Under the pieces are notes generated by a model. It made no database searches and had not been told where the DNA came from. It saw only the letters and a list, made by a program, of their open reading frames with translations. Shown here one piece after another: positions 46,637 through 57,540 of a stretch of 64,000 nucleotides of DNA. The DNA is from Akebia trifoliata. Taxonomy: Eukaryota; Streptophyta; Magnoliopsida; Ranunculales; Lardizabalaceae. A program made the position numbers and the translations under genes. Positions within the stretch are counted from its first letter, which is position 1; each line of letters opens with the position of its first letter. Where the stretch lies: assembly GCA_017979445.1 (NCBI GenBank), contig CM030706.1, forward strand, positions 18,214,967-18,278,966, given 5' to 3'.

Positions 46637-46812
46637 GGTCTGTGTTCTCAGCACGGATGGGCCTTTTCAATATTCATCCATTCCAAGAGCACGGATTGGG
46701 TGTTTTATGTCTCATCCGTGCCCTGGGAACGGATGGGTCATATCTTACTTCATCCGTGCTATTGGCACGGATAAGTTATCTTTGATTGCATCTGTGTTTT
46801 GGGCACGGACCA
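46637..46812. repeat. CCGTG/CACGG palindrome cluster 3
   Basis: Five weak-to-perfect copies, e.g. TCCGTGCTATTGGCACGGA near 46753. The whole cluster opens with TTCTGGTCTGTG and closes with CACGGACCAGAA, so it is itself bounded by an inverted repeat. It sits about 120 bp before the ATG of the DUF7745-like gene and resembles cluster 2. Confidence 0.78.
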
Positions 46813-46930
46813 GAATGATTTACTTAAGCCTTCATCTTGCCCTAACATCTTACTTTCACCTTTACTTTCCTTTTTCCCTTTTGGCCGACTTTTACTCTTC
46901 TTCTTCCGTCAAAGCTTCTTCTCAAGCTCT

Positions 46931-48529
46931 ATGGAGGTGTCATCCACTCTTCCTAACTTGAAAAGGTATGGCATTGTTGATTCTTTCTTGAATAGTTGGA
47001 TAGATAGCATGGATAATGATGATAGAGCTCGGTGGTGCTTGAACAAGTTGGGGTTCACGCTTTCTTTGCCTAAGGTCCCATTGCAATGAGGTTTGATTGA
47101 GGTTATGTTGGGGTATTTGATTCCCGAGCTTAATCTTTTTCGGTTTGGGGTACATGAGATGACTCCCACTATCGAGGAATTTGAAGTATTGTTGGGGCTT
47201 GAGCTATCGGGCCCCGTTGTGATTCCACCATTGCGTGATGGATTCCGAAGTGAGGCTTTCGATTTTTTGGGTATAAATCGCAAATTTTTGAAGATTCCGG
47301 ATGGTGGATTGATTTTGAAGACAATGTCCAAGTCTTTTTTGATTGGACGCCTCACGGATCCCTCGAAGCCTTTGATTCATTTTAACGCTCTCACTTTAAT
47401 GATCGTGAGTCAACTCTTATTCTCGGGTGGTGGAGACATCATAGATCTTTCTATTATTCACGTTGTGCAACAAGTCCGGGAGGGACGCCGGTTGGCCCCG
47501 ATGCTTTTGAGTGGAATGTTCCAATCCCTCACGGCTTGTTCTTCTGGCCGTGATCAGACTTTTCGAGGATGTGCTCCCCTCCTACAGGTAAATTTCATCT
47601 TAGTTTGGATTTAGATTTGAATTTTAATTTACTAGTTTCCCGAGCTTAGAATACTCCTGTTATTGTAGCTCTGGTTCATGGATCATCTGGCTTCAACCGA
47701 AGTGGTTAATTGCCCATTTTGTGTTAACGCTGATTTCGTACTCATGATGTCGAGGCGGGTTTCTCCCTTCATCTCCGGTGGCAAAGAAGAATGGTATTCT
47801 TTTATCGGCAACCTTGATGATGAGGAAGTGAGGTGGGTTGGTGCCTTCCAACCCCGAGGGTCCCCCGTGATTGCTTTTGATGGGGCCCGTTTCCTTGTTT
47901 TGATTGGTCTTCACGAGGCAACTCATTATGTACCACTTTGGGTTCTTCGTCAATTTGGCTATGACCAGGGTGTGCTCATCCCGAAGAATTACAATGAGTT
48001 GGTTGGTCCATTGTCGACTATACTCTTGAGTCGACTAGTAAAAGAATGGGGTCGAATTGAGGTCCTGAGTCGACCCATCTTTGCAGCACACCAATTTCCG
48101 GCATACTTGCATTGGACTCAAGAGCTCGTTTCTGGGAGACCATCGGTATCGATAGTTCCCTGGACACACCCTGGTGCTTCCTCTTTCTTTGATTACCGAG
48201 ATCGAGTTGAGGAGTCTCAAACTGATCATCGTCGAATTCAGGCTATTTGGCTCAAATCCGAATAGAAGATGCAGAGAGAGATTGTTCGACTGACATCTGC
48301 CCTTGTCCAATCCGAAAGTGGTGATGGTAATGAAGTGGCTAAGCTTCGAGCTGAGGTTGATGAGTTGAGGGATCAACTTGCCCAGTGTCCTCATTTTGAG
48401 GACTTTGCAGCATACTTGGTGAGTTGTGATGCTTCAGATGCTGAGAAAGTGATGGTGAGTCAGGCTGCCTGTATCCGTGCTTTGGAGGAACGCCTTGACT
48501 CCTTTTTTATTTCTCACCATGACATTTGA
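46931..48529 (+). pseudogene. DUF7745-like gene, antisense to OG6
   Basis: ATG at 46931 after a pyrimidine-rich leader. Exon 1 is 46931-47587, intron 47588-47668 (GTAAAT...TTGTAG), exon 2 47669-48529, in phase. Protein features are DDRARWCLNKLGFTLSLP, FRFGVHEMTPTIEEFEVLLG (the family signature), HFNALTLMIVSQLLFSGGG, and after the intron FMDHLASTE and RRVSPFISGGKEEWYSF. It ends with a coiled coil (EVAKLRAEVDELRDQL) and IRALEERLDSF. Two in-frame stops interrupt it: TGA at 47087-47089 and TAG at 48263-48265. The fold is unknown; such proteins are common in plant repeats. The signature recalls OG1 ORF1 at 12281-13122. Confidence 0.68.
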
Positions 48530-50006
48530 TTGACTGCGTTGTTTTTGTATTTTCTTTTCCTTATCTGAATGTATGCAAAATGTTGAAAGATTAATGCAAA
48601 GAAAATAGGTTTTGTACTTACTTGGCCTCAGGTACATGTATTGTTCTGATTGTTCTTGAAAACTCGAGGTTTTGTTAAATACATCCTAGATTTGTCGTCA
48701 TTGGCCAAACTAGTAGTTTTGAAATGCAATTTTGTGAAATGTCTTTATCAAATTAGTACGATAAATTCAGAGTTTGTAAAATCTTTGGTTGTGACGATTT
48801 CGATGTTTTTGCCCAGCACGGGGGACGCAGATGTCAATTATTCTCTTGGTTCCTTTAGAGTCATTCCCAGTGCCCTGGTATCGGAAGGTCGTTATCCGTT
48901 TGGATCTCGGAGTTTTGGATGGATTTTGCCGTTCACAGTTTATACTCTTGCGGGCCAGGAGTTTTTTTTTTTTTTTTTTTTCCTCTTTTTCTCTTTTTTT
49001 TTTTTTGTTGTTAACCCTTATTGCCCCTGGTGCCAATTACGGTTTTCACCAGACCCGGTTTCCACATTTTTGCGCATCGACGTCCTTTTTGGGATTTTCA
49101 TCGTGCTAGTGGCTTTGATTTTGCCATAGTCTGATTCTTTTACTCATAGCGCCCTTTCGGATTTTCACTATACCCTTTTAGACTATGCTTGTATCTTTAG
49201 ATTTTTACATTACAATTCTGTTCGGAGTCTCTGTGTCTCTGTGGCTTTGTGACTCAAGTTGAGCTGCGAGATCTACGACTCTACTTTTGTAGTGGCACTC
49301 TTTCTTGAGTAATCGATCTGGATTCCCCTCTCGAATTTGCTGACGACTATTCGTGGTTTGGCAACTCAAGTTGAGCTACGATATCGGCTACTCTACACTT
49401 CGAGTACTCTTTTTTTTTCGAATATCCGACCTGGATTCCCCTCTCGAGTCTTCCAACGACTAATAAGACTTTGGAGGTCCGGACCAAGTCGCAAGATCAT
49501 TGATGCTGCCATTGTCATTGTATTACCCTAGAACATTCCCTGATCAAAAGGGACTTTTGTTAGGACGAAACGTTTGCTTAGGCTAATGGTAGTGGAAGGT
49601 TGCAAAAAGACTAAGGTCTGGATGGATTTAGAGTGGTTTAGCCATGGGGTTTGTCTATTTTTGTTTCGAAAAGGTGATATGCGTCTCCTCCCAGTGTCTC
49701 TCAAATTTGTTTAGGCTGGAGATTTGGGTCGAGCTCAGATCAAGTGTCCGAGTTTTTTGACTTTTTTGATTTTTTTGTATTTTTAGCCGTTCACAGTTTA
49801 TCCTCATGCGGGCCAGGAGTAACTTGATACTTTTGATTTTTCTCTTTGATTTTCTTTTCTTTTGTCTCTTTTTTTTTTTTTGTAGTTGTTGACTTACCCC
49901 AATCTTAGGTTAAGAAATGAACGTGATGGCTCAAAAGGGTTGACTAAGGTTAGATTTGTTGGTTTAGAATAGCAAAGATGGCCTTTCGTCATCTCAGGGT
50001 CAGTTT
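48530..50006 (-). other. OG6 3' noncoding region between integrase and antisense genes
   Basis: No ORF of note. A GCCGTTCACAGTTTAT.CTC.TGCGGGCCAGGAG block occurs at about 48929 and 49787, each followed by a T-rich tract (48963-49010 and 49840-49883), a direct repeat 858 bp apart. 49230-49460 holds two copies of a unit near 125 bp (TGGCAACTCAAGTTGAGCTACGA, GGATTCCCCTCTCGA). The frame at 48650-49129 is an artefact of the T-run. Confidence 0.65.
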
Positions 50007-50999
50007 TTAGGCGTAGTATTTTTTGACAGTGTCAACATTGATCGGTTGAGGGAATACTTGTCCGTCCATCTTCGTAAGGATCAGAGCTCCTCCCGTCATC
50101 ACCTTTTTCATGATGAACGGTCCCTCGTAGTTTGCTCTGAACTTTCCTCTGGCATCCTCTTGTATTGGCAAAATCTTCTTTAGTACAAGGTCTCCTGGTG
50201 AGAAGTCTCTGGGCTTGACTTTCTTGTTGTAGGCACGAGCTATTCGTCTCTGATAAATTTGCCCATGGCAGATGGCTGCAAGCCGCTTTTCTTCGATTAG
50301 ATTTAACTGGTCGAACCAAGCTTGAATCCATTCGGTTTCATCTAATTCTGCTTTTTTTAAGATTCGGAGGGAAGGAATCTCAACCTCTACGGGTTAGACT
50401 GCTTCCATTCCGTAGACCAATGAATATGGAGTTGCCCCAATCGAGGTTCTGAACGAAGTTCGATAGGCGTGGAGTGCAAAAGGCAACATGTCGTGCCAAT
50501 CTCTGTACGTAACTGCCATCTTCTCGATAATTTTCTTGATATTCTTGTTGGCTGCTTTGACTGCTCCGTTCATCTTAGGTCTATAGGGTACAGAGTTGTG
50601 ATGAGTGATCTGGAAGTCTTCACACATCTTGACCATATCTCTGTTCTTGAAATTCCTAGCATTATCAGTCACTAACCCGCTGGGAAGCCCACATCTACAG
50701 ACAATGTTATTTTTGACAAACTTCAGAACATTACTTTTAGTGACGTTGACGTATGAAGCAGCTTCTACCCATTTGGTGAAGTAATCGATAGCCACTAGGA
50801 AGAAGCGATGTCCATTTGCAGCTTTTGGTGAGATTGGCCCGATGACATCCATTCCCCAGAAGGAGAAAGGCCAAGGCGTAGTCATGTTATGCAGCTCTGA
50901 AGGCGGAGCATTGATTTTTGTGGCGTAGATCTGACATAGATGGCATTTGCGAACATGCTGATAGCAGTCACTTTCCATTGTCGACCAATAGTACCCCAT
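50007..50999 (-). pseudogene. OG6 integrase core and C-terminus
   Basis: Core blocks are HVRKCHLCQIYA, TPWPFSFWGMDVIG (first Asp), LVTDNARNF (second Asp) and PYRPKMNGAVKAANKN. By D-D-35-E spacing the catalytic Glu position (codon 50556-50558) is Lys. A TAA at 50394-50396 splits the core from the C-terminal part, which continues in frame (NLIEEKRLAAICHGQ, GDLVLKKILP, then DTVKKYYA and TAA at 50007-50009). There is no chromodomain, as expected for the Tat lineage. A shift near 51003 separates the zinc-binding region upstream. Confidence 0.9.
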
Positions 51000-51830
51000 C
51001 TAATCTTCTTGGCTAGCATGGCCACGACCATTCATGTGGGGTCCACAGACTCCACCATGTACAGTCTCGATTAACCGTCTTGCTTCGGCTTCTGCAACGC
51101 ATCGGAGTAAGACCTCGTGGTGTGATTTTTTGTATAGGATGCCATTGCTGATAAAGAATTGTCCTACCAATTTTTGAATGGTTCTGCGATCATTTGACGT
51201 TGCGTCTGGGGGGAGGGTTCGATCTTCGAGATATGCCCTGATGTCTGAATACCAAGACTTTTCTTCAAGTTCTTCTACTTCGACGGGTAGACAATAGGCT
51301 GGCTCGTCCTGAATTCCAATCTCAATCAGGTCGATGATCAGATCTTCTGAGATACTAATCATGGAAGCAAGGGTAGCTAGTGCATCGGTGAACTAGTTCT
51401 TAGCTCTAGGCATGTAGGTGAATGAGATTCTGTCAAAATGTGAGCTTAGTTCCTCTAAATACTCGTGGTAAGGTACCAGTCTATGTTCCAGAGTCTTCCA
51501 TTCTCCAGTCTGATAGACTACCAGGCTTGAATCTCCGAAAACATCAATCTCATCTACCTCGAGATCTAGTGCTGCTTTTAACCCCGCTATGCATGTTTCG
51601 TTGTTAGAGCATTGAAATTTCAATCTGATTGCGATCGGTATATGGGACCCATCTGGTTTAATTAGGACTGCCCCTACTCCGTTTTCTTTTTTATTGGCTA
51701 CTCCGTCAAAGTACATTTTCCAGCCTGGTTCTTTATCATCATCATCGTTTTCAACCTCGGCCAATAATATGGCTTCATCTGGGAAGTTCGTCTTTAACGG
51801 CTCATAATCAGGCAATAGGTGTTCGGCGAG
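51000..51830 (-). pseudogene. OG6 second RNase H and integrase zinc-binding region
   Basis: The second RNase H reads MYFDGVANKKENGVG, AVLIKPDGSH, KFQCSNNETCIAGL and DVFGDSSLVV. Compared with OG1 (CSNNEAEYEACIAGL), four codons are missing near 51597, including the Glu expected in the active site. TAG at 51393-51395 interrupts it before FTDALATLASM. It is followed by the integrase zinc-binding region (HHEVLLRCVAEAEA, HGGVCGPHMNG), after which the frame is lost. Confidence 0.86.
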
Positions 51831-52620
51831 GTGGTCAGCGATGGTTGCCCTTTGATGGCCTTTTGGGTGACATAAGTGATGTCAAACTCAGATAACAATA
51901 ACTGTCATTTTGCCGTGCGGCCTGTTAGTGCTGGTTTTTCGAATAGATACTTCAGGGGGTCCATCCTGACGATAAGCATAGTCGAGTAGCTGAGCAAATA
52001 ATGATGTAGTCGTTGAGATGCCCAAACCAATGCACAGCAAGTCTTTTCAAATGTTGAGTATTTTACTTCGTGATCAGTGAATTTCTTGCTGAGATAGTAG
52101 ATAGCCTGTTCCTTCCGTCCTGATTCATCATGTTGCCCTAGCACACACCCCATAGATGTTTCTTGTACTGAGATGTACATCAGCAGAGGTCGTCCTGGCG
52201 TGGGGGGACTACGACTGGTGGATTGAGCAGATATTACTTGATTTTGTCGAATGCTTCTTGACAGTCTTTGTTCCACTTCTTCGGCGTATCTTTCCTTAAT
52301 AGCTTGAAGACTGGCTCACAGATAGGAGTGAGCTGAGTAATGAAACGGCTAATGTATTGTATCCGTCCCAGAAAGCCCCGAACGTCTTTTTTTGTAACGG
52401 GTGCCTTCATTTCCAGGATATATTTAGTCTTTCTCGGATCTATTTCAATGCCCCTTCTGCTGACGATGAATCTCAATAGCTTGCCCGATGTTGGCCCGAA
52501 CACGCATTTTGCCAGATTTAGCCTGAAGCTGTACTTCCTCAACCTGTCGAATAACTTCTTTAGATTGACCAGATGATTTTCCTCAATGCCAGACTTAGCG
52601 ATCATGTCATCTACGTAGAG
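51831..52620 (-). pseudogene. OG6 RT C-terminal half and RNase H
   Basis: Starts at the catalytic YVDDM (52603-52617) and continues with LFDRLRKYSFRLNLAKCVFG, SRRGIEIDPRKTKYI, FLGRIQYISRFI and RNase H (YISVQETSMGCVLGQHDES, IYYLSKKFTDHEVKYS, TFEKTCCALVWA). A frameshift lies near 52210-52270. Everything of RT before YVDD is absent: at about 52619 the sequence jumps to the linker that in OG1 lies about 650 bp further upstream. Confidence 0.88.
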
Positions 52621-53600
52621 TCTGTATCCTCAATGTTTGGCTAAACACCTCTCTCGTGACGTTCTACCAAGTCTTTGATTTCTTTGGGTGGGTATTCCAT
52701 TTCGTCCTCAGACTCTTCTTCTATCCCCATGAGGTCGAAGTCGAGTTCAAGATCGAAATCATACTCGTCCCTTTCAAATTCTGTTTTATCTGAGTACTCA
52801 TTTGATGGAGATAGATCCCTAGAAAACTCTTTTTTTGGTTTTTGAAAAATATCTATTTTTTTGTGATTTTGAAAACTTTTTAATTTTTTTGATTTTTGAG
52901 AAATTTTTTATTTTTTTGCCTTTTGAGAAATATTTAATTTTTTATGATTTTCTGGATACCTGAAATAAGAAGAACAACCATGCAAACTTGTTAATAAAGA
53001 TAGGGAGCCCCCAAAACAGTCTTTACCCGAGGACGAGGGCTCGTTATGATCCTCGGGCAAATTGATATCGCCTAATGGCATTTTTTTTGGAGGTCTGGAC
53101 AGCTTCAAGAGTTAATGGGAATTCTTCCCAGTTGTGCAATGTTTCCCCTTCTCTGAGGGGGCGGATAAGATGAGCAAGTGATTCATTGGATGATTTGGTT
53201 GGTGGTTCGGAGATGACCATGATCTCCGATTGATTGTTGTCAGGTTGGGGCATAGTTCCTCCAAAACTTGGTGGGATGATGACTGATGCCCAGTCAATAC
53301 CCGATGAAAATGGTGAGTTTAGTGGATTTTGGAGTAGTTTCTGATGGACCTTCATCAGAATCCCCATTGAATAAAATATCAATGCCTTCTTCAAAAAATG
53401 ATTGGGACTATACGATTGAGTTTTCTTGAACGTGCAGTGGTACGATGTTTACCATTTTTGGCCTCTTCGAGGATGGCAATTCTGATAAGTCGTCAGGTCT
53501 GATATGGGACTTTGGGAACCTAACACTAATGTGAGGGACTTGGCCCAAATTCCAGATGTTCGGCTCACGATTTTACTTTCTGACTAACCGAAGTTCCTTT
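52621..53600 (-). other. OG6 protease-RT linker
   Basis: Parallels OG1 6640-7629: NLPEDHNEPSSSGKDCFGG near 53060, GIDWASVIIPPSFGG near 53290, and a T-rich tract at 52830-52950. No enzyme motif. Confidence 0.55.
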
Positions 53601-54365
53601 TTCTTGTCATTCATTTCTGCAATATCCCTCTTTGTGGGTCTAAACCCTATACCAAAGTAAGGAATATGCTTCCTGGCTTCGATCGGTGTAGCTCTTCCTC
53701 TTCCTCCCTGCCCCAACCCTTGCTTGGGTCAGTATCCCGATCTTTTCATGACCCGACCAACCATAAGGTTCGCTCTTGATAGCTTTGCCCTTACCTTTTC
53801 CTTCCCCTTCTCGATGTAATTAACAGTCGTGAATTGGTACGAATGGTAGAGTGTTTTATCCTTCGTCATCTCTATATCAATGAATGGCACATCTGGAGCT
53901 TTCCCAGCTGGAATAAGGTTCTCTGCCAATACCGATATCATCCTCTGCCCCATGATAAATTTGACTCTTTGGTGCAATGAGGAAGGTACAGCTCCGGCAA
54001 TGTGGATCCAAGGTCTGCCCAGTAACAGGTTGAATGTCGTTGGTATTTCCATGACTTCAATTGTTATTTCGAAGGTGTAAGGACTTATTGTGATAGGTAA
54101 ATCCACCTCTCCCAGGAAATCCCTTCTCGAACAGTCGAAGCCTCGGACAACCTTGTTATTGGGTTTCACATATGACCAGTCAACGTTGAGTTTTCAGAAT
54201 GTTTCAAGTGTACAAATGTTAAGCGCTGAGCCATTATCAATCAATACTCTGGCGACCATCATGCCTTTGCATATGACCATGACGTTCAGTGGTTCGACAT
54301 GCCCCGTCCCCTCAGGCGTGAATTCATTCTCTGTGAAAATGATAGGATTGGGGGCCATAATCTAG
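53601..54365 (-). pseudogene. OG6 protease
   Basis: The active-site loop VLIDNGSALNIC lies near 54215-54250 and is followed by an in-frame TGA; the body continues as VRGFDCSRRDFLGEVDLPI, FNLLLGRPWIH near 54010 (the conserved second half of aspartic proteases) and DVPFIDIEMTKDKTLYHSYQ. Better preserved than in OG1, whose middle part has shifted frames. Confidence 0.85.
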
Positions 54366-55429
54366 CTGACTGTTTGTTCCAACTGTGATGGTGTCGTGGT
54401 TGAAGGTACATGTGATTTTCCCAGAACTCTCAGCAGTACCTCCTGATGCTCTTCTGATTTTTGTATTAGTCCCAGGATACTAATCTGAGCTGGCTGTTTG
54501 TTCAATCTGTCCACTACATTATGCTCACTCTTGAGGATGAGCTTAATGAAGTCTACAGCTTCCTTGTCGGTGACCTTTGCCTTTTCTTCTATTTTTTCCT
54601 CCTTATACAGCTTATCCTTCCCCTTTGCTTTTCTTTTTTCTTCACCAGTCCCTCATTCCATTGTTTCTTTGGTTTCTGCCCCGCTGTTTTCTCCTTTTTC
54701 CGGCAAATTTTGGCATTTTCCTGCCCTTGTCATATGGTCGATGTCCACCACTATTGTTTCTTTCATTGTTTCAACCCCGAGAACAATGGTCTCATAGCTC
54801 CAGGGAACTGCCTATTTGGAGCTATAGGGGAATGGTTTAGGTGAACGTATGATCATAGGGGTTGGATCGGATTTCATATTGAGGATGAGGGGTGGTGGCG
54901 ACGTTTTAAAGGTAGTGGTGGTGTATGGAATGACAAGTGGTGAACGTGGGGATGGGACGCAGGGTAAGTGAAGGGGAGGTCAAGTTGATCCTTGTGAATA
55001 TGGTGGTGTACATGGTATAACAAGGAGAGATCAGGTTAGACTTTGAGGGTTGGATGATCCGCAAGGTATGACTAGATGTGGTCGAGTAGCAGCATTTTGA
55101 TGAGTGGGATGGATGGTAAGGTTGGCCATTCTAAGAGGCAATTGTGGATTTGGAGGTGGATTGGTTGTGTAGTGGTTGACTGTGTTAACTGACGATATCT
55201 TTGGCTCCTGGGTTAAATGGACCCTAATTTTTGCCCCTACTGGTGCTATCAGATCGGAAGGTTTGAAGTTGAACTCTCCGTAGATGACATTTACCCTATG
55301 CCCACTCTCCTCTCCATTGTGAGTGGGTAGAGGGTTTTGATTGACATTTTGTTGCTGGGACGGGTTGGCTAGCCCATCTAGGATGAGGGCCTTTTTATCA
55401 ATTAGGTTTTGTACTTGATACTTGAGCTG
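54366..55429 (-). pseudogene. OG6 gag-protease linker
   Basis: Pro/Thr-rich spacer (PPPNPQLPLRM, NLTIHPTHQN near 55100) and a Lys/Glu-rich stretch at 54560-54680, both as in OG1 8600-9447. Stops are present. The hydrophobic plus-strand frames at 54498-54844 are its shadow. Confidence 0.6.
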
Positions 55430-56854
55430 CTAGCATTGGTCCGTAGAGTGCCCTGGTGCACCCATGTGGAATTCGTTGAATAAATTGGGGTTGTATCCTA
55501 GTCCTTTGGCAGCCTCCGAATTTGGTGGGCATTTTTTAAGATACTCACCCCTGAGTAAGACTGGCAGTAATTCTGATAATGTCATGGGTAACCTGGTAAA
55601 CACTCTATTCACTCTGTTGGGTCGTGCCTGCTGGTTCTGCCCGTATAGTGGTGCCTGCTGTGCAACTGGTGGAGGATTTGCCCTGAATTGATTTTGAGGG
55701 GGAGAGTTCCATGTTGGCGGTGCTGGTGCCCATAAAGTTGTCGGTGTTGGTGGTCTCGATGCTGATGAGGGAATGAAGAAGGGTCGGTTTGGCTGTACGT
55801 TATCGACCTGAGTCTCTTCCCTCTTCTTTCTTGGAGGCACTGGCTTTCTCTGAGAAGGGACTCCCGTTGTTGCTCCTAGACTCGTGAAATCGAAGATCAG
55901 ACCGGTTCGGATTCCGTCCTCGACCCTATCTGCCACTTGTACTAGATTCGAGAATGTGCCTGTGGTGTCTCCCACCAGATGAGTGTAGAAGGCATGCCCT
56001 AGTGTTGAGATGAACGTAGTATTCATCTCTTGCTCTGTCATTGCGGGCCTTACTTGTGAGGCAGATTCTCGCCATCTCTGGGCATATTCCTTCACTGTCT
56101 CCCTCTGCTTCCTTGTCATTTTGGCCATGTCATTTCGATCTAGTCCTACATCAGTATTGATCCGGTAATTTTGCCAGAACATTTCGGCTAAGTCTTGCCA
56201 GTTCTTAATGAGTGAGTGATCTAGTCCAGAAAACCATTTGAGTGCCGGCCCGGTTAAGCTCCTTTGAAACAACTGTACCAACAACCTATCATCCTCGTCG
56301 TACTGGCACATGGAACCACAATACAACTTTAGACGCGACAGCGGACACCCTACTCCGTTATATTTTTCAAACTTCAGGCATTTGAACTTGGTCGGTAGTT
56401 GAGCATTAGGGTAGAAGCACAAATCCTTGAATCGGGTTCCGCTCATAGTGTTGAGGCCTTTCATCCTCCTCATCTCTTCCTGTAGAGATTCGATTTGCTG
56501 AGCAAGTTTTTCGTCTGTTGCGTTTTTGGCTTTCGTAGCTCTATATTCATACTCATCGTCGAGAATGACTACTGGGGGCGGTCAGTTCTGTGCAATATAG
56601 AGTGGAGGCCCCTGGTATTCAGGCATTGCGAGTGGCATCGTAGTCTGAGGTCCCTGCGAAGGTTGTTCAGGTAACTCTTGATTTGATCTGGATGCGTGCT
56701 GCTGTATCATTTGCGCTTGTAGGATGCTGGCGTTGGCTAATACAGTACTGACTATTTTCTCTTGTCTTTCGATTATCTTTAGTAGTGTTGTTATCTGCTG
56801 GTCGATACCTGATGCTTCGGTCACTGGAGGTTGTGTTGGTTCGGAAGAACTCAT
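55430..56854 (-). pseudogene. OG6 gag, nearly complete
   Basis: The ATG at 56852-56854 starts MSSSEPTQPP. The order is a coiled coil IIERQEKIVSTVLANAS, a TGA at 56582-56584, EMRRMKGLNTMSGTRFKD, the retrotransposon-gag domain (KFEKYNGVGCPLSRLKLYCG, LVQLFQRSLTGPALKWFSGL, TVKEYAQRWRES), a Pro-rich segment with AWAP/PAPP runs, and a zinc-knuckle-like FNEFHMGAPGHSTDQC in which the first Cys of OG1 is replaced by Asn. TAG at 55430-55432 ends the open stretch. Upstream in-frame sequence (KKYKQPEVPPYFLRSS) has no ATG. Confidence 0.88.
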
Positions 56855-57029
56855 GGTGACGGTAGATGATCGGAGAAAATAGGGAGGCACTTCTGGCTGC
56901 TTGTATTTCTTTCGTTTGGCCACCTGTGGGTACAGACAACCAAGTGTTACTATCTTATTTACAAAAAATGAGGATGCATGATGTTTTATTAGATCAGGTA
57001 AAGTTGTTTATTATGAGTTTTGACGAAAA

Positions 57030-57540
57030 AGTAATTTCTCGGCGTGGAGCCGGTATCAACATGGAGTTGGTAAAATGTTTTATAAAAGAATTACATCAGT
57101 ACGAAGCTGGCATCGACGCGGAGTCGGTAACATGTTTTACGAAAGAATTACATCAACACGGAGCTGGCATCGACACGGAGTCGGTAAAATGTTTTTTTTT
57201 TAAAGGGATTAACTTAGCGCGGAGCTGGCATCGACACGGAGTCGGCATCAACACGGAGTTGGCATCAGCACGGAGCCGGCATCGACACGGAGTCGGAAAA
57301 AACATTTTGAAAAATGATTTCATCAGCATGGAGCTGGCATCGACACGGAGTCGGGAAGATATTTTGAAAAGGTAATTTCCTCAACACGGAGCTGGCATCG
57401 ACACGGAGTCGAGAAAACATTTTGAAAGTGAAATTATCTCAGCACGGAGCTGGCATCGACAAGGAATCGACATCAACACAGAGTTGGCATCAGCACGGAG
57501 CTGGCATCGACACGGAGTCGGGAAACTATTTTGAAAAGTA
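57030..57540 (-). repeat. OG6 leader tandem array of paired palindromes
   Basis: Same unit as in OG1 (11041-11590): CAGC-ACGGA-GCTG then CGAC-ACGGA-GTCG plus a spacer with AAAATGTTTT/ATTTTGAAAA. It includes a variant stem CAAC-ACGGA-GTTG near 57245 and 57475. Around 57220-57300 two units are joined without the spacer. Confidence 0.86.

Noticed and set aside
48650..49129. 159-codon frame with a poly-Phe stretch that could be read as a membrane protein
   Set aside because: The hydrophobic run is a T homopolymer tract in noncoding 3' sequence; no start context or homology.
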